A stretch of DNA of 64,000 nucleotides, from positions 35,294,616 through 35,358,615 of the forward strand of contig OX463778.1 in NCBI GenBank assembly GCA_949825025.1, written 5' to 3'. Position 1 is the stretch's first letter. The number at the start of each line of letters is the position of its first letter. The translations under genes and the position numbers were made by a program. Positions 15,168-25,040 of the stretch are shown here, piece after piece. This stretch comes from Siphlonurus alternatus (taxonomy: Eukaryota > Arthropoda > Insecta > Ephemeroptera > Siphlonuridae). The notes below the pieces were generated by a model that worked only from the letters and a program-made list of their open reading frames with translations, was not told where the DNA came from and ran no database searches.

Positions 15168-18100
15168 TTTCAGAAATTTGCCGGAGAGGGTTTACGTACT
15201 TTGTGCCTTGCCGTACGTGACTTGGATGAAGAATTCTTCAATGATTGGAAACACCGTCACCAGGAGGCAGCACTGTCTCTAGAGAACCGTGACGAGAGAC
15301 TGGATGCCATCTATGAGGAGATTGAGAAGGACATGACGCTGCTTGGTGAGCTGTGACTAACTAGCAGCCATGTGACAAGCTTGCTGATTGACTGGATTTT
15401 GCAGGATCAACAGCAATTGAAGACAAGCTGCAGGACGGCGTGCCTCAGACAATTGCAAAGCTGGCGATGGCCGGTATCAAGATCTGGGTGCTCACTGGAG
15501 ACAAACAGGGTGTGTGGCCTCCCCTCATTCCATATGCTATAATTAAGTAATGCCCATTGTGATATAGCAGCAAAATAATGCATTCAACATTTGTTACCTT
15601 GATGGTTACCGGTACATAAAATGTAATATTTATAAAAAAAATACCAGTAATATAAATTAATTCAATATTTATCATTGGACATAAATTGTATTATTCAACA
15701 AACTATTAAGGTTGATCTACAGTACAGTATACCAATATTTAAAAAAATAAAGCAAAAACTGGCCTCCATTGCAGAGGTTGATCGTCCAGGTATTATCTCT
15801 TTACTAACATCAGCTTACTTCTGCAGAGACTGCCATCAACATTGGCTACTCTTGCCAGCTGCTGACTGACGACATGGTAGACAGCTTCATCGTGGACGCC
15901 CACACATTCGAGGAGGTGGAGGTTCAGCTCGTAAAGTTCCGAGAGTCCATCCGCAGCGTTGCTAATCACCAGCAAGGCCCCACCGCAGTCAGCGTGGTGA
16001 CTTTCAGGTGGGGCACGGAACAAAGGTCAGAGGAAGAGCTACTGTCCCCCTTCCACCGTCGTTGCTGCCGCTGCTGCTGTCTGCGTAGTCCCTCCTGTCC
16101 ACTGTAGTTCTTCTTCTGTCCTCGTTGGCTAGGGGTGGTGTTATAATACTCAATTACACTGTCCGTCCTGGTACCTCCCTTCGCACTGTCCATAGTCACG
16201 CTTTTGGTGGCTAAATACCTCACTGTTTGTGCTGTCTAATTTTGTTTACATTAAATAATATGATGTACTCTTTATTAAATTAATTATATAAAGTTGCATT
16301 ATTTTGATTGCCACAAGAAAAGCACAATGCACTAAAGTACTGTATTACTATACTAAATAGCATAGAAAACAGCATTTTTAAAGATTTTTTTACATTATAT
16401 AATAGCACTAGGGGTTTGATTATTTGCAACCTATTGCAGTAGTTTAACAATATATAGAGATTAATTAATAACATTAGTTATTGTCAGTTTTGATGTTATA
16501 TCGGTGATCTGTGGTTCATAATTAATCTTTGTTTTGTGTTATTGCGAGTTTAACCTCCAGAAAGTATTAAAGATGATAATAATTATTGTGAATGACTTGA
16601 AATAATAATAATAATTAATGTATTTGTGTATGAATGAAGTGGGTGGTAATTAATCTTGATTTATGGATGGAAATTGGTCCACTTCTAGTGTGTTTTGTCG
16701 GGTTAACTCTGTGACTGGTGGAGGTTCTGTGTGTCACGGTGGGTGTGGCTTGCAGTGAGAGCGACTACCAGCATGGCTGCAGCGTCGACGAGCCGGAAGT
16801 CAGTGGAGGCTTCGCTCTCATCATCAACGGACACTCGCTGGTGCACGCCCTGCACCCCAAGCTGGAGAAGATGTTCCTCGAGATTGCCTCGCAGTGTAAG
16901 TCAAAGATAATGAATAAGTATGTTTGTTTAAAGTGAATATAAGTTATTGTTATCAGTATAAAACTTCTTCAAAAGTACTTATCATTTTATGTATGTTATA
17001 TTTCAATTAAAACCATTAAATACTTAGCTATTCAGAATTCTGTAAATAAGACTAACTCAGCTAGATGTGATACATATGTGTAAAACAAAAATCATCACAA
17101 TTTATAGTGTAATTATATCAACTTATTATTATTTAAGTGCTGCCCACTGTCACTGATTGTTGTGTTTCTTGCAGGCAAGTCAGTCATCTGCTGCCGAGTG
17201 ACTCCGCTGCAGAAGGCAATGGTTGTGGAGCTGATCAAGAAGAACAAGCAGGCTGTCACTCTGGCCATTGGAGATGGAGCAAACGACGTCTCCATGATCA
17301 AGGGTGAGCAAGTACACTAACTTGAAGATAATAGAGTACAAGATTCAGCTTGTAGTTGGGATTTTTTTGTTTTGTTGCTGTTGATATCACAAACTGCAAA
17401 TTTAATAAATTTAAAAAAAAATAATAATACAAAAAGATTTAGTTCATACTTGACAACCTTCAATTTTTATTTAAGATGATCTTTTGTTTGTCTGTACCTT
17501 TATTTGTAACTGGCCTCTCGTGTGTTTCAGCGGCCCACATTGGTGTTGGCGTGAGTGGTCAGGAGGGCATGCAGGCGGTGCTGGCCTCGGACTACAGTCT
17601 GCCGCAGTTCCGCTTCCTCGAAAGGCTGCTGCTGGTGCACGGTCGCTGGTCCTACTACCGCATGTGCAAGTTCCTCAGATATTTCTTCTACAAGAACTTT
17701 GCCTTCACCCTGTGCCACTTCTGGTTCGCTTTCTTCTGTGGCTTCAGTGCACAGGTGAGGTCAACCTGCCTGCACATCAAAACTTCCTTCTTTAAACAAA
17801 AAGTGGTTACACTTTGTCCAAACTTTAATACTCACTTTGCAACTGATAGCGTATTGTTTTAAAAAATAGTGCATAATAAATAATTTTGCAATGAAATTGG
17901 GAATAAATGATTTAATTAATTGAATAAATAGGTAATAAATAAAATATGTTAATATAAAATATGTTAATGATTCTGCCATTCACAAACTGCCTTAGTAACC
18001 ATATTAACACTATCTGGTTTCAGACGGTGTTTGACCCAATTTTCATCTCGTTCTACAACCTGTTCTACACGTCGCTACCGGTGCTCTCACTGGGCATCTT

Positions 18101-19297
18101 CGACCAGGACGTGAGTGACCGCAACAGCCTCAGCTACCCTAAGCTGTACACGCCCGGCCACTCGGACCTGCTGTTCAACAAGCGAGAGTTCCTGAGGAGC
18201 GCCCTGCACGGCTTCTTTACCTCCTGCGTGCTCTTCCTCGTGCCCTACGGTGAGACTTGATAACGTCCATTTCCAGAATGTTGTTGTTTTCAGACAAATT
18301 CTTTAATAATTTACTTTTCAATTTATACATGAACAATAGTGATAATTAATTTATACAAATGTTATAGTTTTATCTATTGAGTAATCTAGAATTTATGTTC
18401 ATTAATAAAATCAAAAGTGAATTCACCGCTCCAAAATGTATCTTCTATATCAATACTTAAATTAATTATTCACAAACTTATCAATGGCTCTGTGATCATA
18501 TTGTTTATTTAAATATTGTTTATTTTATTTTTTTGTCTTGTTTTTAGATTTAGTTCTGACCGTAACCAGCATGTTGTATGTACAACCAGTTGTTCCAATA
18601 AATAAAATAAAATCAATGCTAATTTACAGAAAAGTATTCAATTGGTTAAATCAAAAAGTAAAAAGGAATGTCAACTAAATGTGTATGTTTGAATTAGTTT
18701 AACATGAATTTAGCATAGGTTATTTTAGTATCATATTAAATTGTTTTACTAGATTTAACTCTGAATAAATTTATATAAATTTATAGAATAAAGATTTTTT
18801 AAAAGATGTTGGTGACCCCACCCCCCTTCTCCCCCAAATGTTTAGACAACATTGATACATAGGTAAAACGTGCTATACCTGTATCTTTTGAGAGACGTAC
18901 CTAATTATATAGCTATTGCCTGCAGGTACTTACAAAGATGGGGTGTCTCCGCGAGGCCACGTGCTCTCGGACCACATGTTGTTTGGCAGTGTTGTGGCCA
19001 CCATCCTCGTGATCGTGGTGACTGCACAGGTAAGCAGACAGAAACAACACACGCAGCAACATGCCCTCACATTTCTTGTCTTGCAGATCTCTCTGGACAC
19101 CTCGTACTGGACCGTGTTCAACCACATAACTGTGTGGGGCTCGCTGCTCACCTTCTTTGTGTTCCACTACGCCTACAACTACATATTCAATGGCAGTTAC
19201 ATTGGTTCACTAAGCAAGGTAAGCTCCTTAATAACCCTTCAATGGTCCCATGTTTTTTTTTTCCTCTACTTCTACCATTTTGGTGATTTTACCCCAC

Positions 19298-19330
<33 letters not shown>

Positions 19331-20093
19331 TGTCTCTGCCACTGGTTGCGAGAATAAAAAAAAAATCTTTTTTTAACCCCCTGGCTGGAGGATGCAGTCG
19401 CTTGACTATGCTTACCTGTGTTTGTATGTCCTCAGGCTATGAGTGAGGCAACGTTCTGGTTTACCACGCTGCTCACGGTGACCATCTTGATGATCCCCGT
19501 GCTCGCCTGGAGATTCTACTTTGTTGATGTCCGTCCCACCCTCTCAGACAGAGTACGCCTCAAGCAACGACTGGCCTCACTCAGGTTTGTGGCACTCTAG
19601 TTGAACCTCAGTATCATAAATAGCCTTACTGTTGCATTGTTCAAATCATCAGTTAACTAATACTTTGAAGATGCATTTCAGTGTTCTAAACAATATATAT
19701 AAAAAATACAAACAATATAAATCATGCTTTTTTCATTATTTTACAATATATCTAATATTGCTAAACTGTTTTAGATCTCGACAGTCACAAGATATTTTAC
19801 GAACACCATCTACACGTCGTACCCGCCGCTCCATACGTTCTGGTTATGCATTTGCACACCAGGAAGGTTTCGGACGGCTCATTACATCTGGCAAAATCAT
19901 GCGGAAATTGCCACGTCCCAACGGTGCAGATTTTTCCTTCCCCATCAGCTTCACGTCTGCGCTGCAGAGTGCATCCAGTCCTCGCAAGCCGGCTGCCTCG
20001 TCCTCCACTGCCCCCACCCCCGTTGCCGTCCCCACCCCCAGCAGCAACAGCCTGACCCCACCCGAGGCCCCTGACGTAGGAGAGCACCTCTGA
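40..20093 (+). CDS. ATP8B: P4-ATPase phospholipid flippase, ATP8B group (5' partial, 22 exons + 1 cassette)
   Basis: Catalytic subunit of a P4-type flippase, which moves phospholipids from the outer to the cytosolic leaflet using ATP, normally with a CDC50 partner. Exons join at 40-98, 4326-4538, 4951-5156, 5488-5643, 5948-6122, 6747-6958, 7755-7917, 8429-8521, (9932-10072), 11241-11403, 12313-12422, 12893-13084, 15174-15345, 15405-15509, 15827-16007, 16756-16895, 17175-17303, 17531-17754, 18024-18249, 18926-19029, 19087-19218, 19436-19584 and 19775-20093, giving 1206 residues without the cassette. Window residues: DGET 158-161 (A domain), PISL in TM4, phosphorylated Asp387 in DKTGT, KGAD 554-557, TGDK 668-671, GDGAND 812-817. 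About ten membrane segments and a [11 protein letters not shown] tail motif follow the ATP8B plan; known ATP8B proteins are similar in length, so roughly 40-60 N-terminal residues should lie to the left. The exact paralogue (8B1/2/4) cannot be set. Confidence 0.96.
99..4325 (+). other. ATP8B intron 1 (4.2 kb)
   Basis: No coding exon is supported here. A moderately GC-rich patch around 2500-2700 and another around 2930-3060 stand out from AT-rich sequence, but neither has a convincing exon or a named motif. They could be enhancers or decayed repeats. Confidence 0.7.
4326..4538 (+). CDS. ATP8B: ATP8B exon 2 (TM1-TM2)
   Basis: Acceptor TTTTTCAG, donor GTGAGT, 71 codons, phase 0 at both ends. 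It encodes SNYIKTSKY, then the family signature [19 protein letters not shown] leading into TM1, and TM2 ending in [10 protein letters not shown]. Confidence 0.95.
4951..5156 (+). CDS. ATP8B: ATP8B exon 3 (A domain)
   Basis: Acceptor TTCCAG, donor GTGAGT. It encodes the actuator domain start (QVNNRRS), [20 protein letters not shown] and [10 protein letters not shown]. The Gly of the DGET dephosphorylation loop is split by the intron. Confidence 0.95.
5488..5643 (+). CDS. ATP8B: ATP8B exon 4 (A domain)
   Basis: Acceptor TTTCAG, donor GTGAGT. It completes DGET-NLK and continues through [20 protein letters not shown], a standard P4-ATPase actuator segment. It ends with two bases of a Ser codon. 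Confidence 0.93.
5948..6122 (+). CDS. ATP8B: ATP8B exon 5 (A domain to TM3)
   Basis: Acceptor CTGCAG, donor GTGAGT. It encodes [39 protein letters not shown] and the start of TM3, all near-invariant in class-1 P4-ATPases. Confidence 0.95.
6747..6958 (+). CDS. ATP8B: ATP8B exon 6 (TM3-TM4, PISL)
   Basis: Acceptor TTTCAG, donor GTACAT. It encodes the rest of TM3, an exoplasmic loop with FFQVYLPWD, and TM4 ending in [15 protein letters not shown] is the TM4 motif lining the phospholipid path. Confidence 0.95.
7230..7576. mobile_element. TTAA-flanked palindromic MITE, copy 1 (core I)
   Basis: A near-perfect fold-back of 347 bp in an ATP8B intron. The ends GGGTAAGGTAACGCCACC and the reverse complement abut TTAA at 7226-7229 and 7577-7580, a piggyBac-type target duplication. 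The centre reads AACATGGAAGTT... then reverses. There is no open reading frame. Confidence 0.9.
7755..7917 (+). CDS. ATP8B: ATP8B exon 7 (phosphorylation site)
   Basis: Acceptor TTGCAG, donor GTGATC. It encodes the end of TM4 ([11 protein letters not shown]), [20 protein letters not shown] and TGTLTQ. The Asp of DKTGT is the catalytic aspartate phosphorylated in each cycle. Confidence 0.96.
8429..8521 (+). CDS. ATP8B: ATP8B exon 8 (P/N domain hinge)
   Basis: Acceptor TTGCAG, donor GTATGA, 31 codons, phase 0 at both ends. It starts [17 protein letters not shown], directly after DKTGTLTQ as in the family, and ends GEPIEITE. Confidence 0.93.
8904..9397. mobile_element. Fold-back element, 494 bp
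   Basis: The ends AATGGGGTACTGACC and GGTCAGTACCCCATT are reverse complements. Imperfect arms pair inwards through segments such as TTAAATGGGAAAATATATCAGTTAACATT, broken here and there, leaving a roughly 110 bp centre. No clear target duplication is visible. Confidence 0.7.
9932..10072 (+). CDS. ATP8B: ATP8B candidate cassette exon 8b
   Basis: Acceptor GCATGTAG, donor GTAGGC, exactly 47 codons, open and phase 0 at both ends, so it can be included or skipped without changing frame. It is GC-rich against AT-rich flanks. The peptide is Ser/Ala/Gly/Pro-rich ([20 protein letters not shown]) and falls in the variable insert between GEPIEITE and STIPVDF. Human ATP8B proteins have only a short linker there. 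Transcript evidence is not available. Confidence 0.6.
10676..10797. repeat. GC-rich 122 bp inverted repeat
   Basis: Eighteen-base arms AGCACTCTAGGAGTTGAG and CTCAACTCCTAGAGTGCT surround an 86 bp centre containing a basic-looking stretch. It looks like a small MITE. Reading it as an exon gives stops or a frame clash with exon 9. Confidence 0.6.
11241..11403 (+). CDS. ATP8B: ATP8B exon 9 (N domain start)
   Basis: Acceptor GATATTAG, donor GTGAGT. It encodes [20 protein letters not shown] and then [20 protein letters not shown], matching the family FFRLLSLCHTVM segment at the start of the nucleotide-binding domain. Confidence 0.94.
11807..12134. mobile_element. Fold-back element, 328 bp
   Basis: The ends AACAATGGAGTATC and GATACTCCATTGTT are reverse complements. 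Inner arms with ATGGATAGAGGGT and ACAGCCCTGGCAGTATTT also pair. The middle holds a CACGCGGTGGCAAGCCC stretch. It is non-coding and lies in the ATP8B intron before exon 10. Confidence 0.72.
12313..12422 (+). CDS. ATP8B: ATP8B exon 10 (N domain)
   Basis: Acceptor TTTGTAG, donor GTATGG. It encodes [20 protein letters not shown] and [14 protein letters not shown] and FGFVF are nucleotide-binding-domain signatures of P4-ATPases. Confidence 0.95.
12430..12468 (+). repeat. Poly(T) tract, 39 bp
   Basis: Uninterrupted T run that starts 8 bases after the exon 10 boundary, immediately downstream of the donor GTATGGAT. Confidence 0.95.
12893..13084 (+). CDS. ATP8B: ATP8B exon 11 (N domain, KGAD)
   Basis: Acceptor CTGCACAG, donor GTGAGT, 64 codons, phase 0. 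It contains [20 protein letters not shown] and [14 protein letters not shown]. The Lys of KGAD contacts ATP in this family. Confidence 0.95.
13458..15110. mobile_element. Non-autonomous hAT-like element, 1653 bp
   Basis: Terminal inverted repeat CAGTGGTGAAAGTA at the left, with its imperfect complement TACTTTCACCACTG at the right. A perfect 8 bp direct duplication TACCTCGC flanks both ends (13450-13457 and 15111-15118). An 8 bp duplication and CAGTGGT-type ends are hAT traits. Subterminal copies of GCGCACTGGTAAGA-like sequence lie near 13490-13540 and 15072-15088. There is no transposase reading frame, so it would depend on a helper. Confidence 0.85.
15125..15170 (+). repeat. (TTTA)n microsatellite
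   Basis: About eleven units of TTTA directly abut the exon 12 acceptor CAG, serving in place of an ordinary polypyrimidine tract. Confidence 0.9.
15174..15345 (+). CDS. ATP8B: ATP8B exon 12 (N domain)
   Basis: Acceptor TTTCAG, donor GTGAGC. It encodes [39 protein letters not shown], the conserved end of the nucleotide-binding domain returning to the P domain. Confidence 0.95.
15405..15509 (+). CDS. ATP8B: ATP8B exon 13 (P domain)
   Basis: Acceptor TTTGCAG, donor GTGTGT. It encodes [15 protein letters not shown] and [16 protein letters not shown] is the P-domain motif at the ATP-binding hinge. Confidence 0.95.
15827..16007 (+). CDS. ATP8B: ATP8B exon 14 (P domain), alternative donor at 16026
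   Basis: Acceptor TTCTGCAG. It encodes [17 protein letters not shown] and a variable linker. Donor GTGGGG at 16008 joins exon 15 in frame. A second donor GTCAGA at 16026 also ends in AG and would add six codons (about RWGTEQ), still in frame. Human ATP8B members vary in this linker, so both forms are possible. Confidence 0.9.
16756..16895 (+). CDS. ATP8B: ATP8B exon 15 (P domain)
   Basis: Acceptor CTTGCAG, donor GTAAGT. It encodes a variable acidic start and then [20 protein letters not shown], the family ALVINGHSLAHAL segment. Confidence 0.94.
17175..17303 (+). CDS. ATP8B: ATP8B exon 16 (GDGAND)
   Basis: Acceptor CTTGCAG, donor GTGAGC. It encodes [20 protein letters not shown] and [14 protein letters not shown], the Mg2+-coordinating hinge motif of all P-type ATPases. 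Confidence 0.97.
17531..17754 (+). CDS. ATP8B: ATP8B exon 17 (P domain to TM5)
   Basis: Acceptor TTTCAG, donor GTGAGG. It encodes [37 protein letters not shown] and TM5 ([20 protein letters not shown]). Confidence 0.97.
18024..18249 (+). CDS. ATP8B: ATP8B exon 18 (TM6-TM7)
   Basis: Acceptor TTTCAG, donor GTGAGA. It encodes [20 protein letters not shown] with DQDV after TM6, [15 protein letters not shown] and TM7. Confidence 0.96.
18926..19029 (+). CDS. ATP8B: ATP8B exon 19 (TM8)
   Basis: Acceptor CTGCAG, donor GTAAGC. A short loop, then [20 protein letters not shown] forming TM8. It is followed by an unusually short, 57 bp intron. Confidence 0.93.
19087..19218 (+). CDS. ATP8B: ATP8B exon 20 (TM9)
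   Basis: Acceptor CTTGCAG, donor GTAAGC, 44 codons. [20 protein letters not shown] aligns with the family GLDTGYWTAINHFFIWGSL and forms TM9. Confidence 0.95.
19436..19584 (+). CDS. ATP8B: ATP8B exon 21 (TM10)
   Basis: Acceptor CCTCAG, donor GTTTGT. It encodes [20 protein letters not shown] (TM10) and [13 protein letters not shown]. Confidence 0.94.
19775..20093 (+). CDS. ATP8B: ATP8B terminal exon 22 (regulatory C-tail)
   Basis: Acceptor TTTTAG; stop TGA at 20091-20093. An Arg/Thr-rich start is followed by [19 protein letters not shown], the conserved C-tail motif of ATP8B proteins that in mammals takes part in autoinhibition. The last 60 residues are a low-complexity Ala/Pro/Ser/Thr tail ([15 protein letters not shown]) not expected to be conserved. 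Confidence 0.95.
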
Positions 20094-20210
20094 GGAGCGC
20101 TGCTGCTGCGAGCAAGCAACGAACAATCCCTCATGTCTGTGATGTGTGTACAAGTGATGTGGGAAGAGGCAATAGCTAAGAACACCTTTGCTCTTGACTT
20201 TGCCAAAAAC

Positions 20211-20216
20211 AATAAA
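20211..20216 (+). terminator. Candidate polyadenylation signal AATAAA for ATP8B
   Basis: First AATAAA after the stop, 118 bases downstream, followed within 30 bases by TG-rich sequence (TTGTGGTTGTGATGTG). Later AATAAA hexamers exist in the next kilobases, so a longer 3' UTR is possible. Confidence 0.45.
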
Positions 20217-20721
20217 AGGGCTTTACTGTATTACATTTATTGTGGTTGTGATGTGAAATATTTATAATTTATTCATATCAAATTTTATATCAATTTAATT
20301 AAGGCAGTACCATATTTTTTCAAGTATTTGCCAAGAGTATTATATGAAGTTTAAAAAAAAATGCCAAAATGTTAAAAATTAATATTTTTTAATGAAAAAC
20401 AAATTTAAATTCTTGTTAAACTGAGGATTTAAAAATATTTTAATTGTTGTTTTTATTGTTTTTTTCCAAAAATTGTAATTTAGTTTTAAAATGTTGTTTG
20501 TATAAAGTTGGTATAATTTATGTATTGTTTTCTTGCATCTCATGCATAATATTAAATATAATATTTATTATCTAAAAATTCATGATAATGCTATAGTAAA
20601 ATAAACTTAGCAAAAATACCCCAACTGTAATGTCGTTTTTTTGCCCTTTAACCAATTTTTGTTTTTATTATTATTTTAATAATGGTAAGTTTTACCAAGC
20701 ATCGTAACAAAAAGTATTCAT

Positions 20722-20746
20722 CCCCCCCCCCCCCCCCCCCCCCCCC
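20722..20746. repeat. Poly(C) run, 25 bp
   Basis: Twenty-five consecutive C bases, striking in AT-rich DNA and potentially able to form i-motif/G4 structure on opposite strands. Its length is likely to vary or be misassembled. Confidence 0.9.
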
Positions 20747-21589
20747 GAATCATGAGTTGATCGAGTGTTAATTAAAACATGTATTTTCTACCACCTTAAA
20801 AGTTATTATCATCTTCATTTCTGGTAAAATAGAATCATTGAATTAATTATTGAAAGTACTAGTATTGAGTAAAATACAATGTACTGTTTATCAAGATTTT
20901 TATATCTAATATATAATAATGAATAATGATGATGTTCTGTTTCCAAGAGTGTTAAATGACCAAAGACCTGAGCAGGGAAGTAAAAAGGTGTTCTTAGCAA
21001 GCTGACAATAGTGTGATAATGCAATGCATTGAACTGTTTTTATGTTGCTGTTGGTTATAAAAAAGAAAAAACTTGAATTAAGAATATATTGAGAAGAGTT
21101 TATATGAACTCGTTTATGGTGTGGTGTTGGCATTTTTTCATTATATATATCTATCAGTTATTGTGATCAAGACTGCTAATCATTGTTTTTACATTGATAC
21201 ATAAATAGAACTATATATTATCATATATATGGCAAAAATATCTTAAGTTTTTTCTCACTTAATAGATGATGAAAATTTATCATAATTAATAATTAAGTCT
21301 TGGTGTGTTGTGATCCTTGGGATCATTGTAGAGAAAAATAATTATCTCACTAACTGAACCCAAAATCATCATTGATTGGTGTTGTTGGTATTGATTGGTT
21401 TTTTATATCATTGATTAATTGTTATAAAATACTTATATTCAAGGGCTAAGACCATCAAAACAATAACAATAGTTTTTAAAGTAGAAAATTATGGTCTTTT
21501 CTTGTATATTTGGTAATGTATCTTACTTAGCAAGGTAATTCTTTGCTGCACAAAAAAATATATATATATTAATAATAATAATAATTAAA

Positions 21590-21591
<2 letters not shown>

Positions 21592-21638
<47 letters not shown>
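21592..21638. repeat. (AT)n microsatellite
   Basis: Simple AT dinucleotide repeat with flanking TAA-rich sequence. Confidence 0.9.
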
Positions 21639-21639
<1 letters not shown>

Positions 21640-23691
21640 GTTGGAGGGAATTGGTGGCTGTTTTACAGTGTACATATTTACACCAAAAGTATTGGCTTGT
21701 TATTAATAATAGTAATATATAAGGTTAAATAAACTGCACTTTCTTATGGCCATCCTTTATCTCCTTCTGAACTTGCCTCTAAGTTATTATGGTCTTCGTG
21801 GAGTTAAAGGACCGATTGTTCGTAATTAAAAGTTATGCACCTGGGATCAAGAGTGTTGTGCGTTTTCTGTTGCCAGTATTGAGGTGGCTTATTGTTAATA
21901 AGAGGCTGTGCTAATTATTTCCATCTCTCTTTTTTGTTTTTATTTTATATGTATTGAAAAAAAAAATCAATTTCTTCATTGAAGTGCAAAAAGCACGGCT
22001 GGGATATTCCCCTGATTGTGTGACACATACAATTATCATCTGTGTCTGCGGCAAGAGCATCAGTGTGCTTTAAAACAGCACACACAAAAAAAAATAATAA
22101 TAATTTAATCATCCCAATCCAAAAGTTTGTGGTGATATAATTAAAATTGTAAAATTATGTCTATGTTTGTTTTCTATCAATAATATTATTGTCCAGAGTT
22201 TGTATGCTATAACACACAAAATTACGAACTTTATATACTCTTGCTGCAATGAATATTTTTGTAGATAAAAAAAAATGCAAATTTTATTTTTTTTACCTTC
22301 TCCTCATAATTTAGATCAGTTTCATTTAAAATGCTGAAGTTATTGAAAAACTTAAATACCAAGCAAGTACAAAAATAACACTAGAATTATTATTATTATT
22401 TTTACATAAAAAATGCTTTCTATTATTTAATTTATCTTAATATTTGAATTGAAAATGCTGAAAAGGACATAATCATAAAATTCTACATTTGATCCATTTT
22501 TATTAGAATTCATTGAAAATAAATTAAAGGCTTAATTCTTACTTTCAATTTCATTTTTTGGTGACGCTAGTAGAATAATTTTGAATATTGTACATAAGAG
22601 GAATTCTACTGTACTTAAAATTAGCTGCATGTGTAATTTGGATAAAACCATCTCCAAATATATGCAGACACATCTAATAATAATACCAAAAATAAATAAA
22701 TTTGCCAAGAATAATATATATTTTTATAATTGTTTTTTTTTATGTTTTCAGAGGCATATATATGTAGCACATGCATCTTCTTTGAATAATGGAAGCAATA
22801 GTAAATGGATGCAGTTTCTAAATACTAATTAGTAAATAATTGTTTCTATTATGGATAAATTATACTTTCTTCATGGTTTCTATTAATAACATAAAATTTT
22901 AATTCAGATTTATATCACTTTACAATAACAAGGTAAATTATATCCAGAATAATATATAATATGTAGTTACATATATACTGTATACATACCAGGCTGAGCT
23001 GTATGCATAACTTCCAACTAAAATCACACTTATTTCAGTTGTCTCCTCCACACATTGCATTGACTGGTTGCATAAATATATATCAATCTAGCATAACAAG
23101 AAAACTCAAAAATCACTTTCTTTAAGACAAGATTGGAGACAGTGATGATAACATATTCTCGCTACAGTCTATGAATGTTATGAAATATCAACAATAAAAT
23201 AGGTACTGGAAGACAAGGATTATAGGTTGTCACCAATTCCAATAATACCAATATTATTTTATATACTTTGTTTATGCTGGTAAATGGAATAAGGAATGTA
23301 GTGAAGTAAGATATAGAACTTCAGATCAATTCTTACATCTTACCACTTTTGGAAAGAGTAATCAAGAGGCGAGTAGAAAATAATTTTCAGTGTACCAAGT
23401 TATATCTAAATGTGAAATCAAGTGATAAAAGTGCATTAGATTTAAATTATAAATTTATACAATACTGTACATAAACAGTGTTTGTTTGAGGTTGTTGTTT
23501 TTTTCCAAAAAAATCTTAGCCATCTGAATACCAACTCCAACAACAAACTATTATAACTCACTCAGTAAGTCCAATATAAATACTGTACTTTGTTAATATT
23601 TTTATATTTCATACTATAGTATTTTTACTAAAATAAAATATTTCACACTTGGCATCTTACGTGAGACCAAATAGAAGGATGGCAATCTTAA

Positions 23692-23988
23692 GGGTAAGGT
23701 AACGCCACCAATGTTAAAAAAAATCCCTCACACAAAAATTCTGAAAAAAATTTAAAATGTTCTCCTCTACACCCCCTATCAGTAGCTAAAATATCAGGTA
23801 TACAAATTCGATCTAGTTTTTGAGTTATGAATTTTTAAAGTTGACATGGGAGTTCCATTTCTCCATGATCGAATTTGTATACCTGATATTTTAGCTACTG
23901 ATAAGGGGTGTAGAGGAGAACATTTTAAATATTTTTCAGAATTTTTGTGTGAGGGACTTTTTTTAACATTGGTGGCGTTACCTTACCC
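23692..23988. mobile_element. TTAA-flanked palindromic MITE, copy 2 (core I)
   Basis: A fold-back of 297 bp with ends GGGTAAGGTAACGCCACC between TTAA at 23688-23691 and 23989-23992. It is almost identical to the copy at 7230 but lacks much of one inner arm around the ATTTTTAAAGTTGAC segment. Confidence 0.9.
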
Positions 23989-24624
23989 TTAATTGCCTTA
24001 ATTAAGTTTCTAAAACTAGGTAGTGAATTATCTCGTAGTTATTTTTTTATAAAATTATCACCACAGGCAAGCAGGACCACTTCATGAAGTCCAGTAAAAA
24101 AATAAGAAAAGCAAATGTATTTCCTGGCAATTAGCACAGCAGCAATCCTATGCATCATGGCTATTGTGTTAAAATGCTGAATAGCCATAAATGTTTAATC
24201 AAGATTGGCACTATGCAGCAACATTGTTCAAACTTTCTTGCACAAGTCCGTCAGTACTTCAGAATATCAACCTTTTGGGCTGTGTACCTGAAAGCAGATA
24301 GAAGCAAAGTTGTATCAAATAAAAGCACTGATTAGAACAGAAATAATTCAAGCACAAATGAAATTATTTTCATTTCAAAGATGAGTCTTATTTATGTAAG
24401 CATCCATACAATAAAAACAGTTAGTAACAAAAAGTGGAACAAAGCGTTTTATGTAATGCACGTGGTTCATCGATTTTGGCTAACATTGTGTACAGTACAT
24501 GGAAATAAAAGTCATTTTAATCTGGGCAGAAATAAAATCATGAATAATATACTGTACTGTATATTATTATGCTTTCAGGAGTAAATCCTATAAATGAAAA
24601 ACTAACTCATATTGTAAGCAAAAT

Positions 24625-24647
24625 TTTATTTATTTTATTACTTTATT
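24625..24647 (-). terminator. Candidate CDK7 polyadenylation signals (3x AATAAA)
   Basis: Three AATAAA hexamers on the minus strand (24642-24647, 24634-24639, 24625-24630), the first downstream of the CDK7 stop that I find. If used, the 3' UTR would include the palindrome at 24657-25040. Confidence 0.4.
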
Positions 24648-24656
24648 TATTGTTAA

Positions 24657-25040
24657 GGGTAAGATAACACGAACAATCGATTGTTGTAGTCCCATTTGAT
24701 TAACATGTAAACCTTAGCAACCTCATAATGATTCTGAATTTTCTTTGAGAGACAGTTCTTGGCACCAAAAAAATATGGAAAAAATTTCAAAACAATCGGA
24801 CGATCCAATTTTTTTAAATGAATTTTTTAAATTTTCAGTATAGGGCTTTCCCATGGAGACCTAAACTAAGAAATTAATTTTAAAAAACTGGATCGTCCGA
24901 TTGTTTTGAAATTTTTTCCATATTTTTTTGGTGCCAAGAACTGTCTCTCAAAAAAAATTCAATATCATTATGAGGTTGCTAAGGTTTACATGTTAATCAA
25001 ATGGGATTACCAACAATCGATTGTTCGTGTTATCTTACCC
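24657..25040. mobile_element. TTAA-flanked palindromic MITE, copy 3 (core II)
   Basis: A 384 bp fold-back. The ends GGGTAAGATAACACGAACAA lie between TTAA at 24653-24656 and 25041-25044. The core (ATTAACATGTAAACCTTAGC, then TTTCAAAACAATCGGACG) differs from copies 1 and 2 and matches the copy at 49181. Confidence 0.9.

Larger units (their letters stand above)
20217..23687. other. Convergent intergenic DNA between ATP8B and CDK7
   Basis: AT-rich with no supportable gene. It holds a C25 run (20722-20746), an AT dinucleotide tract (about 21592-21638) and many short A and T runs. Confidence 0.7.
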
